64,000 bases of DNA. Origin: Microbacterium sp. T32 (GTDB lineage: Bacteria > Actinomycetota > Actinomycetes > Actinomycetales > Microbacteriaceae). The notes below the pieces were generated by a model that saw only the letters and a list, made by a program, of their open reading frames with translations, searched no databases and had not been told where the DNA came from. The translations under genes were made by a program, and so were the position numbers. The stretch lies in assembly GCF_001619615.1 (NCBI RefSeq), contig NZ_LQQP01000002.1, forward strand, positions 124,001 through 188,000. Reading direction: 5' to 3'. Below are positions 35,449 through 44,812 of this stretch, one piece after another (the first letter of the stretch is position 1; each line of letters begins with the position of its first letter).

Positions 35449-36743
35449 GCGGGCCCGACCCGTACGCCCCGCAGAGCGGTGACGGCGGTTACCGCGTCGA
35501 GGCGTACGACCTGACACTCGGCTACCGCGTGCGCACGAACCGGCTCGAGGGGACGGCGGTCATCTCCGCGGTCGCCCACACCGAGCTGACGACGGTGGTC
35601 CTCGATCTCGTGGGGCTCCGTGCCACGCGCGCCCGCATCGGCGGGGCGCCGGCGCGGTTCTCCGCCGCAGCGGGCAAGCTGCGCGTCGCCGCGCCGCGAC
35701 CGATCACGGCCGGAGAGGCGTTCGAGGTCGAGGTGGCCTACGCCGGAGCTCCCGCCCCCCGCCGGTCGCGGTGGGGCGCGGTCGGGTGGGAGGAGCTCAC
35801 CGACGGCGCTCTCGTCGCCGGTCAGCCGATCGGGGCGCCGACCTGGTTCCCGTGCAACGACCGCCCCGACGATCGCGCGCGGATGACGATGCGGATCACC
35901 GTCGACGACGGCTACGCGGTCGCGGCCACCGGCGTGCCCGGCCCCGAGAGCCGCCGCGGCGGGCGCGTGACGACGACCTTCACGTCCTCGGTCCCGACCG
36001 CCACCTACCTCGCGGCCGTGCACGTCGGGCCGTACCGCACGCGGACGCTCGCCGGTTCCGGCGCCGGGGTGGTTCCGGCCGTGACCGTCACCGCGCCGCC
36101 GGCGCTCGCCGCCGCGGCGGATCGCGCCTTCGCCGCCGTCCCCGAGATGCTCCGGGTCTTCGACGGCCTCTTCGGGCCCTACCCGCAGGAGGTCTGCTCC
36201 CTCGTGGTCACGGCCGACGAGCTCGAGATCCCGTTGGAGGCGCAGGGGCTCGCCGTGTTCGGCATGAACCACCTCGTCCCCGCGGCCCAGCGACTCATCG
36301 CGCACGAGCTCGCGCACCAGTGGTTCGGCAACAGCGTCGGCATCGCGCACTGGAGCGACATCTGGCTCAACGAGGGCTTCGCCTGCTACGCGGAGTGGCT
36401 GTGGTCCGAGGCCTCGGGCGGCCGCTCCGCCGACGACTGCGCGCGCGGCCACTACGCGCGGCTCGCCGCGAAGCCGCAGGACCTCCTCCTCACCGACCCC
36501 GGGCCCGACGACATGTTCGACGACCGGGTCTACAAGCGCGGCGCGCTCGCGCTCCACGCGCTGCGGCGCGTCGTCGGCGACGCGGCGTTCTTCGACCTGC
36601 TCCGTCGCTGGACGGCCGAGAACCGCCACTCCCTGGCATCCACCGGCGACTTCCGTGCGGCGGTCCTCGCGGCCGGGGGCACGGATGCCGCCGAGCTGTT
36701 GTCGGCGTGGATCGACCGGCACGAGCTGCCCGCACTGCCCTGA
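35445..36743 (+). CDS. M1-family metallopeptidase (aminopeptidase N-like)
   Basis: A 432-residue zinc peptidase with HELAH (His287, Glu288, His291) and the third ligand Glu310 in WLNEGFACYAEWL. The N-terminal beta domain is present but the long C-terminal helical domain of PepN is reduced. No signal peptide is seen. GTG 35445 overlaps the stop of the NRPS-like gene (GTGA), a firm sign of co-translation; it could process or degrade that enzyme's peptide-like product (inference). Confidence 0.92.
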   Translation: MSGPDPYAPQSGDGGYRVEAYDLTLGYRVRTNRLEGTAVISAVAHTELTTVVLDLVGLRATRARIGGAPARFSAAAGKLRVAAPRPITAGEAFEVEVAYAGAPAPRRSRWGAVGWEELTDGALVAGQPIGAPTWFPCNDRPDDRARMTMRITVDDGYAVAATGVPGPESRRGGRVTTTFTSSVPTATYLAAVHVGPYRTRTLAGSGAGVVPAVTVTAPPALAAAADRAFAAVPEMLRVFDGLFGPYPQEVCSLVVTADELEIPLEAQGLAVFGMNHLVPAAQRLIAHELAHQWFGNSVGIAHWSDIWLNEGFACYAEWLWSEASGGRSADDCARGHYARLAAKPQDLLLTDPGPDDMFDDRVYKRGALALHALRRVVGDAAFFDLLRRWTAENRHSLASTGDFRAAVLAAGGTDAAELLSAWIDRHELPALP

Positions 36744-36766
36744 GCCCGCCGCCGCAGTACATCGGC

Positions 36767-37050
36767 GATTCGCCTTCGGTGAGTCGGGAGGGATGCCGGG
36801 TGGCTGAGGTCGTGCGGATCGCTGAGTTTGTGCGGATCGCTGAGGTTGCGCGCTGCGCACGGTGCTCCTGCGCAGGGTCAGTGATTCGCGTTCGGTGAGT
36901 CGGGAGGGATGCCGGGTGGCTGAGGTTGTGCGGATCGCCGAGGTTGTGCGCGGAGCGCGGCGCCACGGCGCAGGGTCAGCGATTCGCGTTCGGTGAGTCG
37001 GGAGGGATGCCGGGTGGCTGAGGCTGTGCGGATCGCTGAGTTTGTGCGGG
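36767..37050. repeat. Intergenic tandem repeat array (three long copies with 18-bp sub-repeats)
   Basis: A block starting GATTCGC(C/G)TTCGGTGAG and running into GTCGGGAGGGATGCCGGG begins at 36767, 36883 and 36981. After each block come 18-bp units of the form GCTGAGKTYGTGCGGATC, two or more per copy. Copies are about 116 and 98 bp apart. The array fills the gap between two convergent genes; nothing else is seen in this 307-bp stretch. Confidence 0.8.
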
Positions 37051-37563
37051 TCAGAGAGGGGGCGCGGGGTCCGCGGCCACCGCCACGACGGTGCCGGGCG
37101 GACCGGCGACGTCCCAGCCCGCAACCGGAGTGCCGTCGTCGATCCGCGCGCTCCAGTCGGACCCGGGCGCGAACGGATCCGTCACGTGCACTCGCGCCGG
37201 ATCGACCGCCAGCCCGCGGCCGTCGGCCTTGAGGACGGCCTCGACCCGGGCCCACGCGCGCGCATCGCCTCCCGACAGCACGCGGTCCAGACCGTCGGTG
37301 TCGGCCGGGACGGCATCCAGTCCGACGCGCATCCGCCCGGGCACCGCCAGCGCGAACGCCCACCCCGCGGCATAGGACACCGAGGCCGAGGCATCCATCC
37401 CGACCACGCGGATGCGGCCGTGGTCGCCGCCGCAGGCCGGGCAGCGCGAGACGAACTCCGCGCCGGGGAGCAGCTCGGCGAGCAGCGCCCGCGACACCGT
37501 GCGGCGCGCGAGACCCGCCGGCACCCGCCGCCAGGCGAGGCGGACGTCGGACGGGAGCGTCAC
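37051..37563 (-). CDS. Short 4'-phosphopantetheinyl transferase-like protein
   Basis: A 170-residue protein with a reduced PPTase pattern: SVSYAAGWAFALAV, then VGLDAVPADTDG where Sfp-type enzymes have a G-I-D-x-E motif, then ARVEAVLKADGRG for the W-x-x-KEAxxK region, including its glutamate. The second acidic residue of the first motif is replaced by valine and the protein is shorter than the usual 210-240 residues, so activity is uncertain. The only carrier protein in view is the NRPS-like enzyme upstream, a natural substrate. GTG 37563 overlaps the mutT1 stop (GTGA). Confidence 0.7.
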   Translation of the reverse strand: MTLPSDVRLAWRRVPAGLARRTVSRALLAELLPGAEFVSRCPACGGDHGRIRVVGMDASASVSYAAGWAFALAVPGRMRVGLDAVPADTDGLDRVLSGGDARAWARVEAVLKADGRGLAVDPARVHVTDPFAPGSDWSARIDDGTPVAGWDVAGPPGTVVAVAADPAPPL

Positions 37564-38498
37564 ACCTGCGGCTCGTGCGTTTCGATCGCGACGATGCCCG
37601 ACCCGGGGTGCGCCACCGGGATGTGCGCGACGGAGAACGCCGCGGGCTCGAGCGCCGACGAGCTGCCGAGGTACGAACCGCGCATGGTTCCGGTGGCGAG
37701 GGCCAGCTCGTGCATGATGTCGGGCAGCACGGGGCCGTGGCTCACGACCACGACCGGCTTGCGGGCGCGCACGCGCTCACCGACGACCGTCCGCGCGTCG
37801 CCGCGTCCCTCTTCCCACGCGTCCTGGCTGATCGCTTCGGTGAGCTGGACGCGCTGAGCGAGCGCCGCCGACAGCGGGACGACGGTACGCACGCAGCGTT
37901 CCGCGGGGCTCGACACGATCCGGCGAACCCCGAAGGCCAGCAGCGGTCCCACGATGGCGTTCGCCTGCTTCCGGCCGCGCGGTGTCAGCGGGCGGGCCGT
38001 GTCCGTACCGTCCCACTCGTCTCGGGCGCGGGCCTTCGCATGGCGGAGCGCGATGATCGGGAAGGTCGGGAGCGCGTGCTCGTCGACCAGACGCACGAAC
38101 TCGTCGAGGATCTCGATGTCGACCGGGTAGCTGAGGTGCTTGCGCGCCTTTTTCAGCCCGACCCATTCGATCGCCGCGATCTCCTTGTTCGGCACGAACG
38201 TCGAGATCCGCAGGGCCGCGTCCGTCGCCTCGGCGGCCCAGTAGTGGACGATCTTCGTGCGCGAGTTCGGCATCCGATACCGGGAAACGCCCACGGGGAC
38301 ACCCAGGGAGACCCGGATGCCGGTCTCCTCGCGGATCTCCCGCACGGCGGTCTCGGCGAGGGTCTCACCGGGATCGACCTTGCCCTTGGGCAGCGTGACG
38401 TCGCGGTACTTGGTGCGATGGATCAGGAGCACCTTGTACTTGCCGTCGACCATGCGCCAGACCACGCCGCCGGCGGCGTAGACGGCCGTTTCCGTCAC
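37560..38498 (-). CDS. mutT1: MutT1-type NUDIX hydrolase fused to a histidine phosphatase
   Basis: A 312-residue two-domain enzyme. The NUDIX box [20 protein letters not shown] (about 45-66) is complete. From about residue 160 a phosphoglycerate-mutase-like domain starts with ALRHAKA and ends with [10 protein letters not shown], giving both catalytic histidines. Mycobacterial MutT1 has this layout and hydrolyses 8-oxo-dGTP/8-oxo-GTP and diadenosine polyphosphates. GTG 38498 overlaps the ppk stop, so it is coupled to polyphosphate kinase. Confidence 0.92.
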   Translation of the reverse strand: MTETAVYAAGGVVWRMVDGKYKVLLIHRTKYRDVTLPKGKVDPGETLAETAVREIREETGIRVSLGVPVGVSRYRMPNSRTKIVHYWAAEATDAALRISTFVPNKEIAAIEWVGLKKARKHLSYPVDIEILDEFVRLVDEHALPTFPIIALRHAKARARDEWDGTDTARPLTPRGRKQANAIVGPLLAFGVRRIVSSPAERCVRTVVPLSAALAQRVQLTEAISQDAWEEGRGDARTVVGERVRARKPVVVVSHGPVLPDIMHELALATGTMRGSYLGSSSALEPAAFSVAHIPVAHPGSGIVAIETHEPQV

Positions 38499-40663
38499 CG
38501 GACCGCCCGCGATCGGCGCTTGCGCTGCACCTGCGCCATCGTGTGCTCCTGCAGGTCGATCAGCGGGGCGCCCTCGGCATCCACGCTGTGCCGGACCCAC
38601 TCGCCCTCGGGACCGAGGTGCCACGAGCTCGTGCCGCCGTCCATCGCGAGGTCGAACAGGTCGGAAAGCTCCTGGATCTGCTTCGGGTCGACCACGCGGA
38701 CGAGCGCTTCGACACGACGGTCCAGGTTGCGATGCATCATGTCGGCGCTGCCGATGAAGATCTGCGGGTCGCCGTCGTTGACGAACGTGAAGATGCGCGA
38801 GTGCTCGAGGTAGCGGCCGAGGATCGACCGGACCCGGATGTTCTCGCTCATGCCCTCGACGCCGGGCTTGAGCGAGCAGATCCCGCGTACCCAGACCTCG
38901 ACGGGCACGCCGGCCTGGCTTGCGCGGTAAAGCGCGTCGATGATCTGTTCGTCGACCATCGAGTTGACCTTGATGCGCACACCCGAAGGCTTGCCCGCGA
39001 GCGCGTTGGCCCGCTCGCGTTCGATGTGGCGGATCAGGCCCTTCCGCAGGTGAAGGGGAGCGACGAGGAGACGCTTGAACTTCTTCTCGATCGCGTAGCC
39101 GCTCAGCTCGTTGAACAGGCGCGTGAGGTCGCGGCCGACCTGGTCGTCGACGGTGAAGAGACCGAAGTCCTCGTAGATGCGGCTGGTCTTGGGGTTGTAG
39201 TTGCCCGTGCCGACGTGGCTGTAGTGGCGGAGGTGCCCCTCCTCCTCGCGGATCACGAGCGCGAGCTTGCAGTGCGTCTTGAGTCCGACGAGGCCGTACA
39301 CGACGTGCACACCGGCCTTCTCGAGCTTCCGCGCCCACACGATGTTGTTCGCCTCGTCGAAGCGGGCCTTCACCTCGACGAGCGCAAGCACCTGCTTGCC
39401 GGCCTCGGCGGCATCGATCAGCGCCTGCACGATCGGGCTGTCACCCGACGTGCGGTAGAGCGTCTGCTTGATCGCGAGGACGTGGGGGTCCTTCGCGGCC
39501 TGCTCGAGGAAGGCCTGGACGCTGGTCGCGAACGACTCGTACGGATGGTGCACGAGGACGTCGCCCTTGCGGATCGCGCCGAAGATGTCGGCGCGACCGT
39601 TCTGCTCCGGCGGCTGGAAGGCCAGCGCCGTCTTCGGAACGTGCGGCGGGTAGTGCAGGTCGGGGCGGTCGATGCGCGACAGGTCGAACAGTCCGCGCAG
39701 GTCGAGGGCGCCGGGCAGCCGGTAGACCTCCTGCTCGGTGATGTCGAGTTCGCTCAGCAGCAGAGCCCGGGTCACGTCATCCATGTCCTCGGTGATCTCG
39801 AGGCGGATGGGCGGTCCGAATCGGCGCCGCAGCAGTTCGGCCTCGAGCGCCTGGATGAGGTTCTCGGTCTCGTCCTCCTCGATCGTCATGTCCTCGTTGC
39901 GGGTGAGGCGGAAGGCGTGGTGGTCGAGCACCTCCATTCCCGGGAACAGGTCGCCGAGGTGGTTGGAGATCAGTTCTTCGAGGGGGAGGTAGCGCACACC
40001 GGGGCCGTCGCCGGGCACCTCGACGAATCGCGGCAGCATCGGGGGCACCTTCAGACGCGCGAATTCCTGGCGCCCGGTCCGCGCGTTGCGGATGCGGATC
40101 GCGAGGTTGAGCGACAGGCCGGAGATGTAGGGGAACGGGTGGGCCGGGTCGACGGCGAGCGGCATCAGCACGGGGAAGACGTTGCGCTGGAAGTACTCGG
40201 TCAGCCGCGAGGCGGAGTCCTCGTCGAGCGAATCCCACGAGACGACCTCGATACCCGCCTCGGCGAGGGCGGGGCGCACCTGGTCGGTCCAGACGGCGGC
40301 ATGCCGGAGCTGGAGACGGTGGGCTTCGGCAGAGATGTCCGCCAGGACGTCCTGCGGGGCGCGGCCGACGTTCGTGGGGACCGCGAGACCCGTCATGATG
40401 CGACGCTTCAGGCCCGCGACCCGCACCATGAAGAATTCGTCGAGGTTGCTGGCGAAGATCGCGAGGAAGTTGGCCCGTTCGAGAATCGGCACCGTGGGGT
40501 CCTCGGCGAGTTCCAGCACGCGCTGATTGAACGCCAGCCAACTGATCTCACGATCGAGGTAGCGATTGTCGGGCAACTGCTCGTCGGCGGCCTCGATCGC
40601 TTCATCGAAGTCGTCGTCATCCGCGTCGCCCAGGCCCGCGTCCAGCACGTCGTGTTCGATCAT
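38495..40663 (-). CDS. ppk1: Polyphosphate kinase 1
   Basis: PPK1 reversibly polymerises the gamma phosphate of ATP into polyphosphate. The 722-residue protein has the N-terminal [27 protein letters not shown], the catalytic histidine region [31 protein letters not shown] and a second histidine near EHSRIF. Length is typical. Upstream on the same strand is glnR; downstream mutT1 and the PPTase-like gene are joined by 4-bp overlaps. Confidence 0.97.
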   Translation of the reverse strand: MIEHDVLDAGLGDADDDDFDEAIEAADEQLPDNRYLDREISWLAFNQRVLELAEDPTVPILERANFLAIFASNLDEFFMVRVAGLKRRIMTGLAVPTNVGRAPQDVLADISAEAHRLQLRHAAVWTDQVRPALAEAGIEVVSWDSLDEDSASRLTEYFQRNVFPVLMPLAVDPAHPFPYISGLSLNLAIRIRNARTGRQEFARLKVPPMLPRFVEVPGDGPGVRYLPLEELISNHLGDLFPGMEVLDHHAFRLTRNEDMTIEEDETENLIQALEAELLRRRFGPPIRLEITEDMDDVTRALLLSELDITEQEVYRLPGALDLRGLFDLSRIDRPDLHYPPHVPKTALAFQPPEQNGRADIFGAIRKGDVLVHHPYESFATSVQAFLEQAAKDPHVLAIKQTLYRTSGDSPIVQALIDAAEAGKQVLALVEVKARFDEANNIVWARKLEKAGVHVVYGLVGLKTHCKLALVIREEEGHLRHYSHVGTGNYNPKTSRIYEDFGLFTVDDQVGRDLTRLFNELSGYAIEKKFKRLLVAPLHLRKGLIRHIERERANALAGKPSGVRIKVNSMVDEQIIDALYRASQAGVPVEVWVRGICSLKPGVEGMSENIRVRSILGRYLEHSRIFTFVNDGDPQIFIGSADMMHRNLDRRVEALVRVVDPKQIQELSDLFDLAMDGGTSSWHLGPEGEWVRHSVDAEGAPLIDLQEHTMAQVQRKRRSRAVR

Positions 40664-40718
40664 TCCCTCATCATTGCAGGGGTCGATGACGTACGCGTGA
40701 ACGGTTGCGTGGCGGGGC

Positions 40719-41411
40719 TCAGGCGGGCGTCGCCGGGACGGGCGGCTGATCGTCCTCGTACACGTTGAAGCGGTAGCCGACGTTGCGCACCGTGCCGATG
40801 AGCTGCTCGAGGTCGCCGAGCTTCGCGCGGAGGCGTCGCACGTGCACGTCGACCGTGCGCGTACCGCCGAAGTAGTCGTATCCCCACACCTCGCTGAGCA
40901 GCTGCTCGCGCGTGAAGACGCGCGACGGGTGGGTGGCGAAGAAGTGGAGGAGCTGGAACTCCTTGTAGGTCAGGTCGAGCGGCTTCCCGTGCACCTTCGC
41001 AGAGTACGAGGACTCGTCGATCGTGATGCCCGAGGTCGAGATGCGCGACGACACCTGCTCGGCGCTGCGGCGCCCCACCGCGAGGCGGATGCGGGCGTCG
41101 ATCTCGGCGGGGCCCGCGCCGACGAGGACGACGTCGTCGACTCCCCAGTCGGTCGAGACCGCGGTGAGACCGCCCTCGGTGACCACCAGGACGAGCGGCG
41201 CTTCCATGCCGGTGGTCGTGAGGATCTTGCACAGCGACTTCGCGCCGACGAGGTCGACGCGCGCGTCGACGAAGACGACATCCGCACTCGGGGCATTGAC
41301 CAGCTGCGCCGGTTCGGCGGGAATCTGCCGGACGCGGTGGCTCAGCAATTCGAGCGCAGGCAGCACCGCGCTACCGCCGGGGGCGGAGCTGAGAACGAGC
41401 AGCTGAGCCAA
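40719..41411 (-). CDS. glnR: Nitrogen-response regulator GlnR
   Basis: A 230-residue atypical OmpR-family regulator. [35 protein letters not shown] and [12 protein letters not shown] match GlnR of actinomycetes, in which the receiver is not phosphorylated in the normal way; the wing domain is [14 protein letters not shown] to [11 protein letters not shown]. GlnR controls glutamine synthetase, ammonium transport and other nitrogen genes. TTG 41411 is chosen because GGAGG lies five bases upstream and the family starts MAQLL-like. A TAAGAT -10-like box lies about 45 bp upstream. Confidence 0.92.
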   Translation of the reverse strand: MAQLLVLSSAPGGSAVLPALELLSHRVRQIPAEPAQLVNAPSADVVFVDARVDLVGAKSLCKILTTTGMEAPLVLVVTEGGLTAVSTDWGVDDVVLVGAGPAEIDARIRLAVGRRSAEQVSSRISTSGITIDESSYSAKVHGKPLDLTYKEFQLLHFFATHPSRVFTREQLLSEVWGYDYFGGTRTVDVHVRRLRAKLGDLEQLIGTVRNVGYRFNVYEDDQPPVPATPA

Positions 41412-41563
41412 ACGGACCTCCCAGTGCGGGCCTGCCGCACCCGCCCATCTTAGGGGGGTGCCGCTCCGTCGTGCCGTCACGCCCTCGGCGGGACCGCTCC
41501 GGCGCGACGCGCCCCGGCCATCGTGTGCGCACGATGGCGGCGGTGTGCGCGATGATGGAGGGC

Positions 41564-41854
41564 ATGTCGACCCCCGACCTCGCGCCGCGCCGCACGTACG
41601 GCGGCATCGTCGCGGTCTGGGTCCTCGCGCTCGTGGCCGGGCTCGCGATCGGACTCTTCATCCCGGCCGACTGGCGCGCGCAGTGGATCACGGTCGCGCT
41701 CGGCGGCTGCGTCATCGCGGCCTTCGCCGTGCAGCTCTGGTACGGCCGCTCGCAGGCGTTCATCCAGCGGGTCGCGGCGAGTGTGCTGGGGGCGCTCGTG
41801 GTGCTCGGTGTCGTGACGGCCGGGTTCGGGCTGGCATCCATCGTTCCCCGGTAG
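41564..41854 (+). CDS. Small three-helix membrane protein
   Basis: A 96-residue protein from ATG 41564 (GGAGG immediately upstream): [14 protein letters not shown], then three hydrophobic helices at about 16-35, 44-60 and 72-92 separated by DWRAQW and GRSQAF. No family recognised. It starts a run of plus-strand genes continuing to the FUSC protein, and a 37-codon membrane peptide follows 9 bp later. Confidence 0.75.
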   Translation: MSTPDLAPRRTYGGIVAVWVLALVAGLAIGLFIPADWRAQWITVALGGCVIAAFAVQLWYGRSQAFIQRVAASVLGALVVLGVVTAGFGLASIVPR

Positions 41855-41863
41855 AGTTGGGCC

Positions 41864-41977
41864 ATGGACCTCCTCGCGCTCGAACTCTTCTTCGTGGGAC
41901 TTCTCGGTCTCGCCTCGCTGGCGATCGCCTTCGTCTCCGGCACCGTCATCTGGAACCTCTACCGCGGCCAGCGCTGA
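41864..41977 (+). CDS. 37-residue single-pass membrane peptide
   Basis: ATG 41864 opens MDLLALELFFVGLLGLASLA, continues as one hydrophobic helix and ends with a basic, aromatic NLYRGQR before TGA at 41975-41977. TAGAGT (41852-41857) lies six bases before the ATG, matching the leaderless promoter pattern of neighbouring genes, which supports it being a real small gene. Function unknown; small subunits or regulators of membrane complexes look like this. Confidence 0.6.
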   Translation: MDLLALELFFVGLLGLASLAIAFVSGTVIWNLYRGQR

Positions 41978-41988
41978 CGAGCGCCGTC

Positions 41989-42588
41989 GTGATCGAGATT
42001 CCGACCGACCTCCCCGCCGACCTCGTCCCGCTCTCGTGGCTGATCGGCGTGTGGGAGGGCACCGGCGTCATCGACTACGAGGCCGACGGCCGCACGTTCT
42101 CGGGCGAGTTCGCGCACAGCGTGAGCTTCAGCCATGACGGCGGCGACTTCCTGAACTACTCGGCGCGGGCCTGGCTCCTCGACGGCGACGACCGCCGTCC
42201 GCTCGTGTCCGAGACCGGGTACTGGCGCGTTCCCCGTCCGGCCACCGACGCGGATGCCGGTCCCGCGCTGCTCCCGCCCACCGAAGCCGCCCCGCCGCGC
42301 ACCGCCGACGACGTCGAGACGCTCCGTACCGCCGAGGGCGGCTTCCCGCTCGAGGTGAGCCTGGCCCACTCCAACGGCGTGCTCGAGCTGTACCTCGGTC
42401 AGGTCCGCGGTCCGCGGATCGACCTGGCGAGCGACGCCGTCGTCCGCACAGCGGGCGCCAAGCCCTACGCCTCCGCTACCCGCATCTACGGACTCGTCGA
42501 CGACCATCTGCTGTGGGCGTGGGACATCGCGGCGTTCGGTCGCGAGCTCGCGTCCCACGCCTCGGCGCGACTGGCACGGGCCGAGTGA
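41989..42588 (+). CDS. Nitrobindin/FABP-like haem-binding protein
   Basis: A 199-residue beta-barrel protein with the family start LVPLSWLIGVWEGTGVIDYE, then FSGEFAHSVSFSHDGGDFLNY and VSETGYWRV. The C-terminus has the typical ATRIYGLVDDHLLWAWDIAA. Actinobacterial members bind haem b and react with nitric oxide and peroxynitrite. An insertion of about 30 residues (rich in Pro/Ala/Asp) separates the middle strands. GTG 41989 has no clear ribosome-binding site; the stop overlaps ygfZ by one base. Confidence 0.85.
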   Translation: MIEIPTDLPADLVPLSWLIGVWEGTGVIDYEADGRTFSGEFAHSVSFSHDGGDFLNYSARAWLLDGDDRRPLVSETGYWRVPRPATDADAGPALLPPTEAAPPRTADDVETLRTAEGGFPLEVSLAHSNGVLELYLGQVRGPRIDLASDAVVRTAGAKPYASATRIYGLVDDHLLWAWDIAAFGRELASHASARLARAE

Positions 42589-43691
42589 TGGCGTCTCTCA
42601 CCGAGGTTCCCGGGGCCGTCGTCGACGACGCGGGTCTCCGCCACGTCGGCTCGCCCCTCGCGGAGCAGCGTCGGCTGGCATCCGGTTCCGCGCTGGCGCC
42701 CCTGGGCGATCGCCGCGTGCTGTCGGTCGGCGGTCCCGACCGGCTGAGCTGGCTCGACTCGCTGTCGTCGCAGGCGCTCACGCATCTTCCCGCGGGCGTG
42801 TCGACCGAGATGCTCATCCTCGACCCGAACGGTCGCGTCGAGCACGCGGCGTCGGTGATCGACGACGGTGAGACCGCCTGGCTGATCGTGGATGCCGCCG
42901 ACGCCGAGCCGCTCGCGGCCTGGCTCGGGCGCATGCGCTTCCGTCTGCGCGTCGAGGTGCGCGACCGGTCCGACGAGGTCTTCGTCGTCGGCGGCACCCG
43001 GGCCGCGGTCGCGGGGCTGAGCGCGCTGGCCCCCGCGGGTGTCCCCGTCGTGTGGGTCGACCCGTGGCCCGAGGTCTCTCCCGGCGGCTGGGCCTACGCC
43101 CGCGTCGAGGATCACCCCGGTGCCGAGCGTGACTGGGCCGAAGCGGTCGTGGATGCCACCGAGTTCGACCGCATCGTCGCCGCGGCCGTGGCCGGCGAGG
43201 TCATGCTCGCGGGGCGCGAGGCCGTCGAGGCGCTGCGCGTCGCGGCCTGGCGCCCGCGCGTCGCCGCGGACGCCGACGAGCGCCTGCTGCCGCACGAGAT
43301 GGACTGGCTCCGCACCGCCGTGCACCTGTCGAAGGGCTGCTACCGCGGCCAGGAGACGGTCGCCAAGGTGCACAACCTCGGCCACCCGCCGCGTCGCGTG
43401 GTCGCACTGCAGCTCGACGGCAGCGACAGTGTGCTGCCCGCACGCGGTGACGTCGTGCGCGTCGGCGACGACGCCATCGGCGCCGTGACCTCGGTCGCCG
43501 TGCACTTCGAGGAGGGCCCGATCGCCCTCGCCCTCGTCAAGCGCACGGCTCCGGCCGACGTGACGTACGTGGTCGACACCGCGGACGGTCCCATCGCCGC
43601 GGCGGTGGAGGCGGTCGTCCCCTCCGACGCGGGCGCGACCGCCGGCGTTCCCCGGTTGCCGCGCCTCGGGCGCCGCCGCGCCGCGGAATGA
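42588..43691 (+). CDS. ygfZ: YgfZ/GcvT-family folate-binding protein
   Basis: A 367-residue tetrahydrofolate-dependent protein that supports iron-sulfur enzyme maturation or repair. The defining motif KGCYRGQE is present in HLSKGCYRGQETVAKVHN, and RLSWLDSLSSQALTHLPAGVS and ILDPNGRVEH are typical of the N-terminal GcvT-like fold. ATG 42588 overlaps the upstream stop by one base. Confidence 0.92.
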   Translation: MASLTEVPGAVVDDAGLRHVGSPLAEQRRLASGSALAPLGDRRVLSVGGPDRLSWLDSLSSQALTHLPAGVSTEMLILDPNGRVEHAASVIDDGETAWLIVDAADAEPLAAWLGRMRFRLRVEVRDRSDEVFVVGGTRAAVAGLSALAPAGVPVVWVDPWPEVSPGGWAYARVEDHPGAERDWAEAVVDATEFDRIVAAAVAGEVMLAGREAVEALRVAAWRPRVAADADERLLPHEMDWLRTAVHLSKGCYRGQETVAKVHNLGHPPRRVVALQLDGSDSVLPARGDVVRVGDDAIGAVTSVAVHFEEGPIALALVKRTAPADVTYVVDTADGPIAAAVEAVVPSDAGATAGVPRLPRLGRRRAAE

Positions 43692-43701
43692 CCGCCGCGA
43701 A

Positions 43702-44811
43702 ATGACCGCCGAGGAGTCCTCGACGACGCTCGGCGTCGTCGTGCCGCACTCGCGCGTGCGCACGACCCTGCGGCGCCGGTGGGGGCGGGTCCGCGAGTCG
43801 ATTCCCGCGATCGTGCAGATCGTCGTCGCCGCGACCGTGGCGTTCGCGTTCGCGCATTTCGTGCTCGGACATACCGTGCCGCTCCTCGCCGCGACCGTGA
43901 CGGTGTCGAGCCTCGGGCTGGTGCGGGATGCCCGTCCGTGGCGCGTGGCCGAGACCGTGGCGGGAATGCTCGTCGGCATCCTCCTGGCGGAACTCGTGCT
44001 CCTGGTCGCGGGCGCGGGGTGGTGGCAGATCGCGGTGGCGATGTTCGTGACTCTCGTGGTGGCGCGCTTCCTCTCGCCGCAGCCCGGGTTCGCGCTGTCG
44101 GCCGTGGTGCAGTCGCTCATCGCGCTGGTGCTGGTGACCGGCGCGCCGTTCGTCCGCCTCATCGACGGCGCGGTCGGGGGAGCGGCGGCCCTGCTCGTCA
44201 CGGCGCTCATCCCGCGGACGCTCCGGCGCACCGAGCTCCGGGATGCCGATGAGCTCTTCGACGCGTTCGACGTCGCGACCGCGACGATCGTGCGGGCGCT
44301 CCGGCGCGGCGACCGTGCCCGTGCCGAGCGAGGGCTCGAGCGTGCGCGAGCGTTGCAGACCTACGTCGATGCGTGGAGCGGATCGCTCGAGTCGGGACAG
44401 GAGGTCGCGCGCATCTCGCCGTTCCTGCGCCGCCAACGCACCGAGCTCGAGCGCCATGCGCGCGTGCGGGCGGCGATGGACCTCGCCACCCGCAACCTCC
44501 GTGTCGTCGCCCGCCGTGCCGCCTACCTGTGCGCCGACGGGCAGCCACGCGCGGTGCCGGCGGACCTGCTCGGCGAGATCGAGCGCGGTGCCGGCCTCGT
44601 CCGCGACGCGCTCGACGACGTCTCGGTCGAACCGGCCGCCCGCGCCACCCTCGCGGCCCTTGCGATGCGGCTCGATCCGGCTCAGATCCTGCCCGACGGC
44701 AACATCGGAGAGCTCAACCTCGTCGCGGCCCTGCGCCCGCTGACGGTCGATCTGCTCGTGGCGACCGGGATGCCGTTCGCCGAGGCCCAAGCACTGCTTC
44801 CGCGGGTCTGA
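43702..44811 (+). CDS. FUSC-family membrane protein (aromatic-acid exporter-like)
   Basis: A 369-residue protein with a basic N-terminus, about six transmembrane helices (residues 35-165) and a long cytoplasmic helical C-terminal half rich in Arg/Glu/Ala. This is the fusaric-acid-resistance/aromatic-acid exporter fold in half-length form. Substrate unknown. The start region repeats ATGACCGCCG at 43688 and 43702, the first belonging to the end of ygfZ, so the start is read at 43702. Confidence 0.82.
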   Translation: MTAEESSTTLGVVVPHSRVRTTLRRRWGRVRESIPAIVQIVVAATVAFAFAHFVLGHTVPLLAATVTVSSLGLVRDARPWRVAETVAGMLVGILLAELVLLVAGAGWWQIAVAMFVTLVVARFLSPQPGFALSAVVQSLIALVLVTGAPFVRLIDGAVGGAAALLVTALIPRTLRRTELRDADELFDAFDVATATIVRALRRGDRARAERGLERARALQTYVDAWSGSLESGQEVARISPFLRRQRTELERHARVRAAMDLATRNLRVVARRAAYLCADGQPRAVPADLLGEIERGAGLVRDALDDVSVEPAARATLAALAMRLDPAQILPDGNIGELNLVAALRPLTVDLLVATGMPFAEAQALLPRV

Positions 44812-44812
44812 C

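Noticed and set aside
36767-37050. Repeat array considered as CRISPR
   Set aside because: Repeats are long, imperfect and contiguous with irregular spacing; there are no unique 30-40 nt spacers and no cas genes.
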